Of a stretch of 28,905 nucleotides of DNA, positions 14,506 through 21,374 are shown piece after piece. The notes beneath the pieces were generated by a model. The model worked only from the letters and a program-made list of their open reading frames with translations, had not been told where the DNA came from and searched no databases. Position 1 is the stretch's first letter. Every line of letters begins with the position of its first letter. The DNA is from Candidatus Poseidoniaceae archaeon. Lineage in GTDB: Archaea > Thermoplasmatota > Poseidoniia > Poseidoniales > Poseidoniaceae. The position numbers were made by a program, and so were the translations under genes. Where the stretch lies: the NCBI GenBank assembly GCA_029250345.1, contig JAQXFL010000003.1:1-28905 (forward strand), given 5' to 3'.

Positions 14506-15189
14506 TCATCCATGGTACCGGACTCTTGATCGAACTTCGTCAAGCCGCTTCAAGACTTCAGCAGCGGTTGGAACTGCTCCACCTGATTGTTCAGGCGCAG
14601 CGCCAAGATTCGCTTCTTCGGCCGCATATCCTTCGAGTAATGTTTCGATTGCATCTTCGTGCTCAGGATGAGAGGCACCAAGAATTTCATCGATGACGTG
14701 AAGGTCGATTCCGAACCGTTCAATCTCATAGTCAATGGCAGCCAAGCCGAAGTCAATCAGCGAAACATCGCCGTTCTCATCGACAAGTATGTTGTTGGTC
14801 GAGAGGTCACCGTGAGTGATGGCTTCACGGTGCAATCGACGAATCAAACGGCCAGTATTGCTCAGGGCGGTCGCTATGAAGCTCGCCGATTGTGTTGAAT
14901 CTCGCAACACTTCAATGAGTGGAAGCCCGGGCATCCGTTCAAGAATCATACGACCGTTCTCTGGGTCCAGGTCCAAGACTGCAGGTACTCGAACTCCGCT
15001 GCGCTTGAGGCGGATGAGCAGTCGTGATTCACTCATCATTCTGCGATGGCCCAGGCGATGGTCCAAGTCAGGATGTCGCCATTTTCTCGGACGGCGCAGT
15101 TTACGCACGGCATCCACGCCCATCCATGTCCCTGCCCACACTTCCGCTTCTGCACCGAGGTGCAACCGCTCAGTCGGTTCAAAGGCCAT
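14506..15189 (-). CDS. bud32: Bud32 (Kae1-associated serine/threonine kinase/ATPase of KEOPS)
   Basis: A 227-residue minimal kinase. It shows a Gly-rich start LGAEAEVWAG, Lys30, Glu54 in SESRLL, the catalytic loop HGDLSTNN (D128, N133), IDFGLA (D146), and the C-terminal EVRSRVRYHG pattern, the equivalent of the Arg-rich tail that inserts in the active site. Within KEOPS, Bud32 acts as an ATPase supporting Kae1 in making the t6A base at tRNA position 37. In many archaea it is fused to Kae1; here it stands alone. There is an insert-like loop EEANLGAAPEQSGGAVP before the last helix. A TATA box 19-27 bases before the ATG suggests a leaderless mRNA. Confidence 0.93.
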   Translation of the reverse strand: MAFEPTERLHLGAEAEVWAGTWMGVDAVRKLRRPRKWRHPDLDHRLGHRRMMSESRLLIRLKRSGVRVPAVLDLDPENGRMILERMPGLPLIEVLRDSTQSASFIATALSNTGRLIRRLHREAITHGDLSTNNILVDENGDVSLIDFGLAAIDYEIERFGIDLHVIDEILGASHPEHEDAIETLLEGYAAEEANLGAAPEQSGGAVPTAAEVLKRLDEVRSRVRYHG

Positions 15190-15207
15190 ACACAGCGCTC
15201 AAGGTCC

Positions 15208-15216
15208 CTATTTATC
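15208..15216 (-). promoter_or_regulatory. TATA box of bud32
   Basis: The reverse strand reads GATAAATAG, centred about 23 bases upstream of the bud32 ATG (15189). An archaeal transcription start about 25 bases downstream falls on the start codon, predicting a leaderless transcript. Confidence 0.55.
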
Positions 15217-15309
15217 AACGCTTCAGCAAAGGTTTGTTTCAAAAAGGACGGCTTCGTGCAGTAGTTGAAGCGCATGACCGTATCACTGCCAATGTGTTCC
15301 GTGGATTTC

Positions 15310-16428
15310 ATGGATACCTCTCTTTCACCTGAAGAGCAAGCGATTGCCGACAGGATTGAGGAATTACGCGCTGAACTTGGCGAAGAGTTGCTCATCTTGG
15401 GCCATCATTACCAGCGAGACAGCATCGTACAGCATGCAGATTTCCTCGGCGATTCGTTCATGCTCAGTCAAAAAGCGGCCGAATCGGATGCCAAATACAT
15501 CGTCTTTTGTGGCGTTCATTTCATGGCCGAATCTGCGGACATCCTCACCAGTGATGAGCAGGTCGTGGTGCTGCCAAACATGCGAGCAGGTTGCTCGATG
15601 GCCGACATGGCTACGCTCACTGAAGTCGAATCGGCTTGGACTACTTTGCTTGAAGAAGCAGGTCTTGATGATCCAATCGACCGTGAGGATCCAACCGCTG
15701 TTGCGGGCTCGGGTGAGAAATTCCTCGTTCCAGTGACGTACATGAACAGCAGTGCGGACCTCAAGGACTTCGTAGGTCGCCACGGTGGAATCGTTTGTAC
15801 CTCAAGCAATGCACAAGGCGTTCTCAATTGGGCTTTTGAGCGTGCAGGTAAGGACGGTGCAGTTCTGTTCTTCCCCGACCAACACCTCGGCCGTAACACT
15901 GGAAACGCAATGGGGATTTCTCTCGATTTGATGCCCACATGGACGCCAGGAATTGGGGCCATGGGTGAACTGAAAGGCAGCCGAATTATTCTTTGGCACG
16001 GTTTCTGTTCAGTCCACAAGCGATTTACTCCTGAGCAGATTGTAGATTTCCGTTCACGCCACCCTGAAGGAATCGTCGTCGTTCATCCTGAATGTCCGAT
16101 TGAAACGGTGGAAGCCAGCGATGCCAACGGCTCGACGCAATACATTCGAAACTTCGTCGGGCAACAAGCCTCAGGCTCAAGCATCGCTATTGGGACTGAA
16201 ATCAACATGGTGGCTCGACTGGCCGATGAGCACCCTGACAAGCACATCGAATGCCTCGATGCGGAAATCTGTCCTTGCTCAACCATGTACATGATTCACC
16301 CTGCCTACTTGATGGATGTTCTCGAGCGAATCGTCGACGGTGAAAAACCAAACCAAATCCAAGTACCACCAGCAATTCAAGAAGGCTCATTGTGGGCACT
16401 TGAACGAATGCTAAGCATCAAAAAGTGA
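15310..16428 (+). CDS. nadA: Quinolinate synthase
   Basis: A 372-residue enzyme that condenses iminoaspartate with dihydroxyacetone phosphate to quinolinate in NAD synthesis, using an oxygen-sensitive [4Fe-4S] cluster. It shows the first-domain GHHYQ motif (31-35), LPNMRAGCSMAD with Cys95, LWHGFCSVHKRF with Cys233, and ICPCSTM with Cys321/Cys323; three of these are the cluster ligands. PECP at 260-263 is also typical. The start MDTSLSPEEQ fits the family; upstream in-frame ATGs from 15265 would add 15 residues without similarity. No nadB or nadC is next to it. Its last 18 bases overlap the convergent PAP2-like gene. Confidence 0.95.
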   Translation: MDTSLSPEEQAIADRIEELRAELGEELLILGHHYQRDSIVQHADFLGDSFMLSQKAAESDAKYIVFCGVHFMAESADILTSDEQVVVLPNMRAGCSMADMATLTEVESAWTTLLEEAGLDDPIDREDPTAVAGSGEKFLVPVTYMNSSADLKDFVGRHGGIVCTSSNAQGVLNWAFERAGKDGAVLFFPDQHLGRNTGNAMGISLDLMPTWTPGIGAMGELKGSRIILWHGFCSVHKRFTPEQIVDFRSRHPEGIVVVHPECPIETVEASDANGSTQYIRNFVGQQASGSSIAIGTEINMVARLADEHPDKHIECLDAEICPCSTMYMIHPAYLMDVLERIVDGEKPNQIQVPPAIQEGSLWALERMLSIKK

Positions 16429-18516
16429 TTCTTCCTTTTGAGCACTGTTATCGGAACTTCTCATTTCCGATTGCCGTTGTACGACATAAGCGAAGACCAA
16501 GAGTACGCCGATGACGATTCCAATTTGGAGAATGATGTTGGAGTAGACCGTAATTTCAGGTTCCCATGAATGAATATGCACTGAGATTTCGCCATCTTCA
16601 GATTCCTCAAAATACACCAAATGATGTTCGAGAACTTTCGGGTTCCATTGATGCAGTGAATCTGCAGTCAACGATTGCGTTTGATTCTGAGTGAGGTTGA
16701 CGTATTGAATCTCACCGTCCATGTATTTCTCAAGAGGGTTGGTCGGGTCAAGATGGTCTCGTATCGACCAAGCCAGAATGCCGTTTTTCATCGAAGGGTC
16801 ACTCACTGCGTATTTTGCATCGCTGGCCAGCCACTGTTCATCTGTTGAGCGATTGTAGACAACCAAGCGTTCTGTTGCAGTGACATTCACTGTGACGGCA
16901 AGGTAGGCATCATCGTAGACAAAGTCGGTGATGGTGGCGTTTTCCATATCTGCTGGAGTTCCCCATAATTCGAGGATTTCATCTTGTTCTGGAGGTCCGC
17001 TCGCATTGATTTCTTTGATGGTGATAGACCCTGATGAACCGATGCGAGAGAATTGAATGTTGGTTGGTTCATCTTCGAAGACCATGGCAAGTTCAAGCCC
17101 ATTGGCACGGACAATTTCGATTCCTTCCGCTTCAAAACCGAGCGTCTCTTCGTTGCCCTCAAGGTCAAACGCTCGTAGCACACCGTCGGATTTGGTAATG
17201 ACGTATTTGACATCTTCAGTCCCGGTAAGAATCACATCGTCGACTCTCGGCATGTCCATGGTGATCATTGGTAAATCTGAGATACTGATTGTATTGAGGT
17301 TGTATAATGACAGAGCGGTCTGATTGGATACCGCCATCAGGGAACCTGAAATGGTGTAAGGAGAATCTATCTCGATGCTTCCGTTCAACACTTCCCATGT
17401 TGTGTCAAGGTCAGTCAAGTCGTGAATCACCATGATTGGGCCAGTGCTTCGGTTGTCGATGGTTGCCATCCAACCATCATCGGCGGCAACCACTTCAGGT
17501 GCTTCGATTCCACCAGCGGGCAGCGATTGGTGACTCAATTCCCATGTGATAATCGAAAACATCAGAATGAATACAAAAATCGCCATGCGTCCAGTTTCTC
17601 TGCTGCTCGGGTTTCGATAGCGCTTGAATGCGGAGGAGAATCGACTGGATACAATCGAATAGGCCTTGTTTGGATTTGTCAACAACGTAACGATTCGTGC
17701 ATTCATTGTCCGCTCGTCAAACACTTTCCACCAACCGTTGGAGGTGCGGTCGGCAAAGGATACAGCCAGTGCAGCGATGAGCATCCCACCAATGATGTCC
17801 GAGAACCAGTGGATGCCGAGATAAATAATGGCAAAAGCAGTGACCAGTGTATACGTCAAAACCATGGCTCGATATTTGTTCCATCGTCGGTCTTCATCAA
17901 ACCGAGTAAGGCACAACCAAACGGCAAAAGGAATGCCAATGTGCAGGGAAGGCATGCCGTTTGTAAACGGGTCGATTCGACGGAACCAATCGCTGATTTC
18001 AGGTGTTAAGTCGTAGGCAAGCGTCTCCATTCCGGGGACATAATCACCGGTGACTCGGACATTGAAAAACAGGTAAAACGGTATGGCAAGTATGTAGACC
18101 CAAGCGATGCTCAAGGTCATTCGGTCAGCAATCCAACGGTCGTCAAAGAAGGCGAAGTAAAACACCGATACATAGCAAATGAACATGAAACCTGCAACAT
18201 AAAAGTGGGTCAATGCCACGGTCAGCCACTTTGCTTCAAAGGTCTGTTGAACCTGCAAGACCAAGCTTCCCTCGATACCGTAGATAAGCGGCGTCATGTC
18301 AAGTCCAGTGTTGGCAATGATGATTCGGTCGACTTGGTCCAAGAGGTCTTTCGAGTTGTAAATAATGAACACAATGGTCATGTGAACCCAATAGCGTCGA
18401 AAGAAGTCAATGAATGCCGGTAGGGTGACTTTGACCCACGGCGGTTTGAACACCGGCATGAGGAGTATACCCAGTGTCATTGCACTGATCATCCAAGTCA
18501 AATAGATGCCGTCCAT
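16411..18516 (-). CDS. PAP2-superfamily membrane protein fused to an external beta-propeller-like domain
   Basis: A 701-residue membrane protein in two parts. Residues 1 to about 330 hold several membrane segments and the phosphatase motifs PSLH (189-192) and GIHWFSDIIGG (H236, D240). This is the Ser/His/Asp pattern of the PAP2_3/inositolphosphotransferase (AUR1-like) branch, which moves or removes phospho-head groups on lipids. A further membrane segment (MAIFVFILMFSIITW) leads into about 330 residues rich in short beta strands and NxS/T sites (DGWMATIDNRST, SGSLMAVSNQT, DAYLAVTVNVTATERL), resembling propeller blades. A last membrane helix near residue 660 and a charged tail end the protein. 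The ATG at 18516 is preceded by a stable hairpin. It is probably downstream of the mrp-DUF971 pair, 77 bases away. Confidence 0.75.
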   Translation of the reverse strand: MDGIYLTWMISAMTLGILLMPVFKPPWVKVTLPAFIDFFRRYWVHMTIVFIIYNSKDLLDQVDRIIIANTGLDMTPLIYGIEGSLVLQVQQTFEAKWLTVALTHFYVAGFMFICYVSVFYFAFFDDRWIADRMTLSIAWVYILAIPFYLFFNVRVTGDYVPGMETLAYDLTPEISDWFRRIDPFTNGMPSLHIGIPFAVWLCLTRFDEDRRWNKYRAMVLTYTLVTAFAIIYLGIHWFSDIIGGMLIAALAVSFADRTSNGWWKVFDERTMNARIVTLLTNPNKAYSIVSSRFSSAFKRYRNPSSRETGRMAIFVFILMFSIITWELSHQSLPAGGIEAPEVVAADDGWMATIDNRSTGPIMVIHDLTDLDTTWEVLNGSIEIDSPYTISGSLMAVSNQTALSLYNLNTISISDLPMITMDMPRVDDVILTGTEDVKYVITKSDGVLRAFDLEGNEETLGFEAEGIEIVRANGLELAMVFEDEPTNIQFSRIGSSGSITIKEINASGPPEQDEILELWGTPADMENATITDFVYDDAYLAVTVNVTATERLVVYNRSTDEQWLASDAKYAVSDPSMKNGILAWSIRDHLDPTNPLEKYMDGEIQYVNLTQNQTQSLTADSLHQWNPKVLEHHLVYFEESEDGEISVHIHSWEPEITVYSNIILQIGIVIGVLLVFAYVVQRQSEMRSSDNSAQKEESLFDA

Positions 18517-18524
18517 AGGAACCC

Positions 18525-18541
18525 CAACCCCTACGGGGTTG
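18525..18541. other. Seven-base-pair hairpin just upstream of the PAP2-like start
   Basis: CAACCCC (18525-18531) pairs with GGGGTTG (18535-18541) around a 3-base loop. On the minus strand the hairpin ends 8 bases before the ATG at 18516, where it would cover the ribosome-binding region. It may regulate translation or end the upstream transcript. Confidence 0.5.
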
Positions 18542-18554
18542 TCAACTGCACATG

Positions 18555-18574
18555 AAACCTCGCAGGTTTTTTTT
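18555..18574 (+). terminator. Hairpin followed by eight T (plus strand); A-run on the other side
   Basis: AAACCT-CGC-AGGTTT (18555-18569) with T18567-T18574 has the full shape of an intrinsic terminator on the plus strand. Reading on the minus strand, where all neighbouring genes lie, the T-run is only three long. It sits directly after the DUF971 stop, so a partly bidirectional role at the end of the mrp-DUF971 transcript is possible. Confidence 0.45.
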
Positions 18575-18593
18575 AGCAAAAACCAGTAATTGT

Positions 18594-18947
18594 TCACCAA
18601 GCACCGTGGACGTATGGCTTACCGTTATCTGGGTCTCTGCGGTTGGCCAAGTCCCAAATTCGCTCAAACCGGTAAATACCGCTTGAACATCCTTGCGTCC
18701 ATTCGAAACCCAAGGCGTAATTACCAACGATTCGAACTTTCGGTTTTTCTTTTGGCAGTGCTTCGACTTGACGGCGAAGCGTTTTGCTTGTCTCGTCTTG
18801 ATTGCGCATTGGTGAGCATTTGGCACATGGGCACGCATGGCGCAAATCGTCGTAGGTAATATCGAATTCAGATTCGTCGGCATAGGTGAGCTGAACATCA
18901 AGTTCTCTGCGCTCAAACCGTGTCATCTTTGGCATATCCTCAGACAT
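18594..18947 (-). CDS. DUF971 protein (gamma-butyrobetaine hydroxylase N-terminal-like), with four-cysteine metal site
   Basis: A 117-residue protein of the DUF971/GBBH-like N-terminal family. It has TYDDLRHACPCAKC (Cys39, Cys41, Cys44) and the closing motif FEWTQGCSSGIYRFERIWDL. In the family, three cysteines plus a His of the DGHxxGIY motif bind zinc (known in human gamma-butyrobetaine dioxygenase). Here that His position is Cys87, giving a Cys4 site. DUF971 is often encoded next to, or fused with, Mrp ATPases, and here it starts 10 bases after the Mrp stop. It is proposed to work with Mrp in Fe-S cluster handling; its exact job is unknown. The start MSEDMPKM is chosen because it has a G-rich ribosome site just upstream and lies after the Mrp stop. 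Confidence 0.85.
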   Translation of the reverse strand: MSEDMPKMTRFERRELDVQLTYADESEFDITYDDLRHACPCAKCSPMRNQDETSKTLRRQVEALPKEKPKVRIVGNYALGFEWTQGCSSGIYRFERIWDLANRRDPDNGKPYVHGAW

Positions 18948-18957
18948 AATTCCACCC

Positions 18958-19965
18958 TCAAATAATTTCAAGACCGACCGATTCACCGTCGATAATCTGT
19001 TCTTGAAGTGCGGCTACTACGCCGGCAAAAGCGATGGCTGATGCGCCTTCAGGATCACTGACGATTCGGTGAACACCGTCGTCTCCGCCGCGAACAAATC
19101 CTGGGTCGAACGGAAGTGCTCCGAGGAACGGTACACCAAATTCTTCTGCGGTTGATTTTCCACCGCCTTCTTTGAAGATATCCAGTGTGACGCTGAAGTT
19201 TCCTTCTTCATCCGTGGTTGCCTTCAGTGTCTTTCCAGCAGGTGCTGCGATTTCGATCTCCATGCCCGGTGCTGCTTTGCCAGAGACAGTGTATCCGCTC
19301 ATGTTTTCAACGACGCCGAGAACTGGAACTTTCAGAGACTCGGAAAAGGTAATCGATTTACGACTGTCAAGCAATGCGACATCTTGTGGTGTAGTGACAA
19401 TAACCATTCCGTCGATATCAGGCAGGGATTGAGCGACAGTAAGCGGTTCGTCAGATGTGCCTGGCGGGAAGTCGATAATCAAGTAATCCAAGTCGCCCCA
19501 TTCGACGTCACCGATAAATTGCTGGATTGCACCGAGTTTGATCGGGCCACGCCATACGACTGGAGTGTCTTCATTGTCAAGCAAAAACGCCATCGAGATG
19601 ACCTTGACACCGAGGTGGCCTTGAGCAGGGTGGATACGACCGGATTCAACATGCAATCGACGTCCGTCGAGCCCCATCATTTTCGGAACGTTTGGTCCAG
19701 TGATGTCGATGTCAAGGATGCCAACCGAAAGGCCTTGTTGGGCGAGGGAGAGAGCGAGTCCAGTAGAGACCGTTGATTTCCCAACGCCACCTTTTCCGGA
19801 GAGAACCATGACTTTGTGCTTGATTTTCTTACCGATTTCTTGCATTGACATTTTACGCTTCATCTGGGCGTATGCTTGCTCCATTTTCTTCTGCTCTTGA
19901 GGCGATGGCTCTGCAGATTCTTCTGGGGCTTTCGGGTCGTGCGTTGATACCGGTGAATCCGACAT
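18958..19965 (-). CDS. Mrp/NBP35-family P-loop ATPase lacking all cysteines
   Basis: A 335-residue cytoplasmic SIMIBI ATPase. It has the deviant Walker A SGKGGVGKST (56-65), the switch I-like DIDITGPNVPKMMG (85-98), WRGPIKLGAIQQF and the Walker B/switch II stretch YLIIDFPPGTSDEP (161-174). Family members scaffold and transfer Fe-S clusters on a C-terminal CPxC motif after VVENMSG. Here, after VVENMSGY (218-225), the cysteines are absent and residues 226-262 form a Gly/Thr-rich, beta-like insert (EIEIAAPAGKTLKATTDEEG). The normal KEGGGKSTAEEFGVPFLG then resumes. The whole protein contains no Cys. The N-tail of about 45 residues is acidic/Gln-rich, with no DUF59 domain. The ATG at 19965 lies 25 bases after the previous gene's stop. 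Confidence 0.9.
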   Translation of the reverse strand: MSDSPVSTHDPKAPEESAEPSPQEQKKMEQAYAQMKRKMSMQEIGKKIKHKVMVLSGKGGVGKSTVSTGLALSLAQQGLSVGILDIDITGPNVPKMMGLDGRRLHVESGRIHPAQGHLGVKVISMAFLLDNEDTPVVWRGPIKLGAIQQFIGDVEWGDLDYLIIDFPPGTSDEPLTVAQSLPDIDGMVIVTTPQDVALLDSRKSITFSESLKVPVLGVVENMSGYTVSGKAAPGMEIEIAAPAGKTLKATTDEEGNFSVTLDIFKEGGGKSTAEEFGVPFLGALPFDPGFVRGGDDGVHRIVSDPEGASAIAFAGVVAALQEQIIDGESVGLEII

Positions 19966-19990
19966 GTGCTGAGCACCAATCGGCTCTACT

Positions 19991-20374
19991 TCAACCCATC
20001 TTTGATGCCTTGTCTTGTCCAATCACCTTACGGTCGATGAAATGAACTGCTACAGCGATCGCCAGAAACAGTACGGTTCGGGTGATGTCGAACGACTGTT
20101 CGGCGTACGCCCAAGCCAAGCCAACCGCTAATGGAAGTGCGAAACACAATCCGATGGTGTTGGCGCGAAGTTGAGCTTCCGTACCTTTGATTCTTCCAGT
20201 CAAACGGATGCATATACCCACGCTAAAAGTGAGGAGCGTGATGAGCGCTGCAACCGTTCGAAAAGCGAGGTCCATATCCTTGGCAGCTGCAACGATATGA
20301 GCAAGGAAAAGCACAGCGTAAACCGTGGCAGTGATACAGGTTGCTCGAAACAACCCGCTGCCTTCATCTTCCAT
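19991..20374 (-). CDS. Small four-helix membrane protein of unknown function
   Basis: A 127-residue hydrophobic protein with about four membrane segments (near residues 10-30, 37-58, 70-88 and 97-112), short charged loops and a basic C-tail (DRKVIGQDKASKMG). I do not recognise a family. It leads the minus-strand unit with Mrp and DUF971, with its stop 25 bases before the Mrp ATG. An AGGGAGGAGG lies 13 bases before the ATG at 20374, which is rather far for a ribosome site, so the true start could differ slightly. Confidence 0.65.
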   Translation of the reverse strand: MEDEGSGLFRATCITATVYAVLFLAHIVAAAKDMDLAFRTVAALITLLTFSVGICIRLTGRIKGTEAQLRANTIGLCFALPLAVGLAWAYAEQSFDITRTVLFLAIAVAVHFIDRKVIGQDKASKMG

Positions 20375-20422
20375 GTAATTTGCAACGCCTCCTCCCTTTA
20401 GACTGTTCTTACCGTGAGAATG

Positions 20423-20430
20423 AATAAATA
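20423..20430 (+). promoter_or_regulatory. TATA box of the ArsC-like gene
   Basis: AATAAATA centred about 25 bases before the ATG at 20452 predicts transcription starting at the start codon (leaderless). Confidence 0.55.
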
Positions 20431-20451
20431 CACTCGAAGGTATGGTACATC

Positions 20452-20814
20452 ATGCGTCTCTTGTTTGTCTGTGTTGGAAACTCATGCCGCTCACAAATGG
20501 CAGAAGGAATTGCTCGTTCGATGGGGCACACTGCTGATTCAGCGGGAACACATCCTGCAGGTGCAATCGCTTCCAATGCGGTCAAGGTGCTAAAGGCGCG
20601 AGGGATTTCTTCTGAAGGCATGAAACCAAAAAACGTCGATGCCTTTTCGGCAGATGATTACGACATGGTCATTTCGATGGGGTGTGGAGTTCACTGTCCG
20701 TTGATGCCGATTGACCAAGATTGGGAACTTGAAGATCCAGTGGGGCAAGCACTTCACGTCTATGAATCGACTGCGGATGAAATTGAACGCAGACTGAGGC
20801 TGTTCGAAGAGTAG
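20452..20814 (+). CDS. ArsC-like low-molecular-weight phosphatase/arsenate reductase
   Basis: A 120-residue protein of the LMW-PTP fold. The phosphate loop CVGNSCRS at residues 7-14 has the CX5R pattern (C7, R13). SMGCGVHCPLMP (C78, C82) supplies the resolving cysteines of thioredoxin-coupled arsenate reductases. WELEDPVGQ (91-99) carries the general-acid Asp. The three-cysteine relay fits reduction of arsenate to arsenite; ordinary tyrosine phosphatases lack C78/C82. No arsenite pump or ArsR is adjacent. It is a single plus-strand gene, convergent with alba: the two coding ends abut at 20814/20815. Confidence 0.88.
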   Translation: MRLLFVCVGNSCRSQMAEGIARSMGHTADSAGTHPAGAIASNAVKVLKARGISSEGMKPKNVDAFSADDYDMVISMGCGVHCPLMPIDQDWELEDPVGQALHVYESTADEIERRLRLFEE

Positions 20815-21135
20815 TCACTCTTCTTCACTCGGAACTTCGCCGATGCCGTCCAATTCGATGGTCAGCACACTGACCGTTCTGTCTTTCTGTCCTTCTTGAG
20901 TGAACACTTCCGAGGAGCACTGGATCTCGCCGATGCTAACCGTTTCCGGCAGTCCCTGTGCAATGATGCCGTTACGGCGTCGACAGATTTCCGCAACGTC
21001 AACTGCTCTTCCAATCGTTGCGCCACGGGCAACCAATTGCAATTCACGTTCTCCTTCTTCCATTGCCATGACGACCGCCCGTACGTAAGCGTGAAGTGGT
21101 TTTTTGCCGATAAAGATTGAACGTCGCTCTGCCAT
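20815..21135 (-). CDS. alba: Alba DNA/RNA-binding protein
   Basis: A 106-residue archaeal chromatin and RNA-binding protein. It has the Alba start SIFIGKKPLHAYVRAVVMA, with the pair Lys11-Lys12 where nucleic acid is contacted (the lysine acetylated in Sulfolobus), and then ARGATIGRAVDVAEICRRR (36-54), the most conserved block of the family. The last 10 residues are acidic. GGGGAG lies 4 bases before the ATG, and an AT-rich stretch upstream (about 21145-21180) may contain its promoter. It lies 111 bases downstream of the tRNA-Gly gene on the same strand. Confidence 0.93.
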   Translation of the reverse strand: MAERRSIFIGKKPLHAYVRAVVMAMEEGERELQLVARGATIGRAVDVAEICRRRNGIIAQGLPETVSIGEIQCSSEVFTQEGQKDRTVSVLTIELDGIGEVPSEEE

Positions 21136-21220
21136 GGAACTCCCCTAATATGATTATTAAGGCCACAGCCGTTAATACTTAGGGACGCCCTATCGTTCTT
21201 GAGAATTGAATATTTGCATG

Positions 21221-21240
21221 AAAAACGCTTTACTGCGTTA
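21221..21240 (-). terminator. Hairpin and T-run after tRNA-Gly
   Basis: On the reverse strand AACGC and GCGTT (21235-21239 and 21224-21228) pair around a 6-base loop and run into TTTTT at 21221-21225. It begins 8 bases after the tRNA 3' end. Archaeal polymerase stops at T-runs, so this is a plausible tRNA transcript end. Confidence 0.5.
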
Positions 21241-21246
21241 CAAAAG

Positions 21247-21318
21247 TGCGAGCGCCGGGATTTGAACCCGGGTTCAAGCGTTGGCAACGCTCGGTGATAA
21301 CCGCTACACTACGCTCGC
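21247..21318 (-). tRNA. tRNA-Gly (anticodon GCC)
   Basis: The reverse strand folds as a full cloverleaf of 72 bases including the discriminator. The acceptor GCGAGCG pairs with CGCTCGC. A D-arm GTG...CAC follows. The anticodon stem GAGCG/CGCTT holds the loop TTGCCAA (anticodon GCC, Gly), and the T-arm is CCGGG-TTCAAAT-CCCGG. The discriminator is A, as in archaeal tRNA-Gly. CCA is not encoded, so it is added after transcription. No intron is seen. Confidence 0.95.
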
Positions 21319-21344
21319 AGGGATATTCACCCCAAAGAACGGGG

Positions 21345-21352
21345 GTATAAAC
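21345..21352 (-). promoter_or_regulatory. TATA box of tRNA-Gly
   Basis: The reverse strand reads GTTTATAC about 28-33 bases upstream of the mature tRNA 5' end, the normal archaeal TATA position. It lies in the 56-base space between the surface protein stop and the tRNA. Confidence 0.65.
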
Positions 21353-21374
21353 GGTTGTCGGCTCATCCGTGTGC

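Noticed and set aside
18517..18600. TTG start at 18600 giving a longer PAP2-like protein
   Set aside because: The extension runs through both hairpins and into the DUF971 gene and has no membrane or domain similarity; the ATG at 18516 begins directly with a membrane segment.
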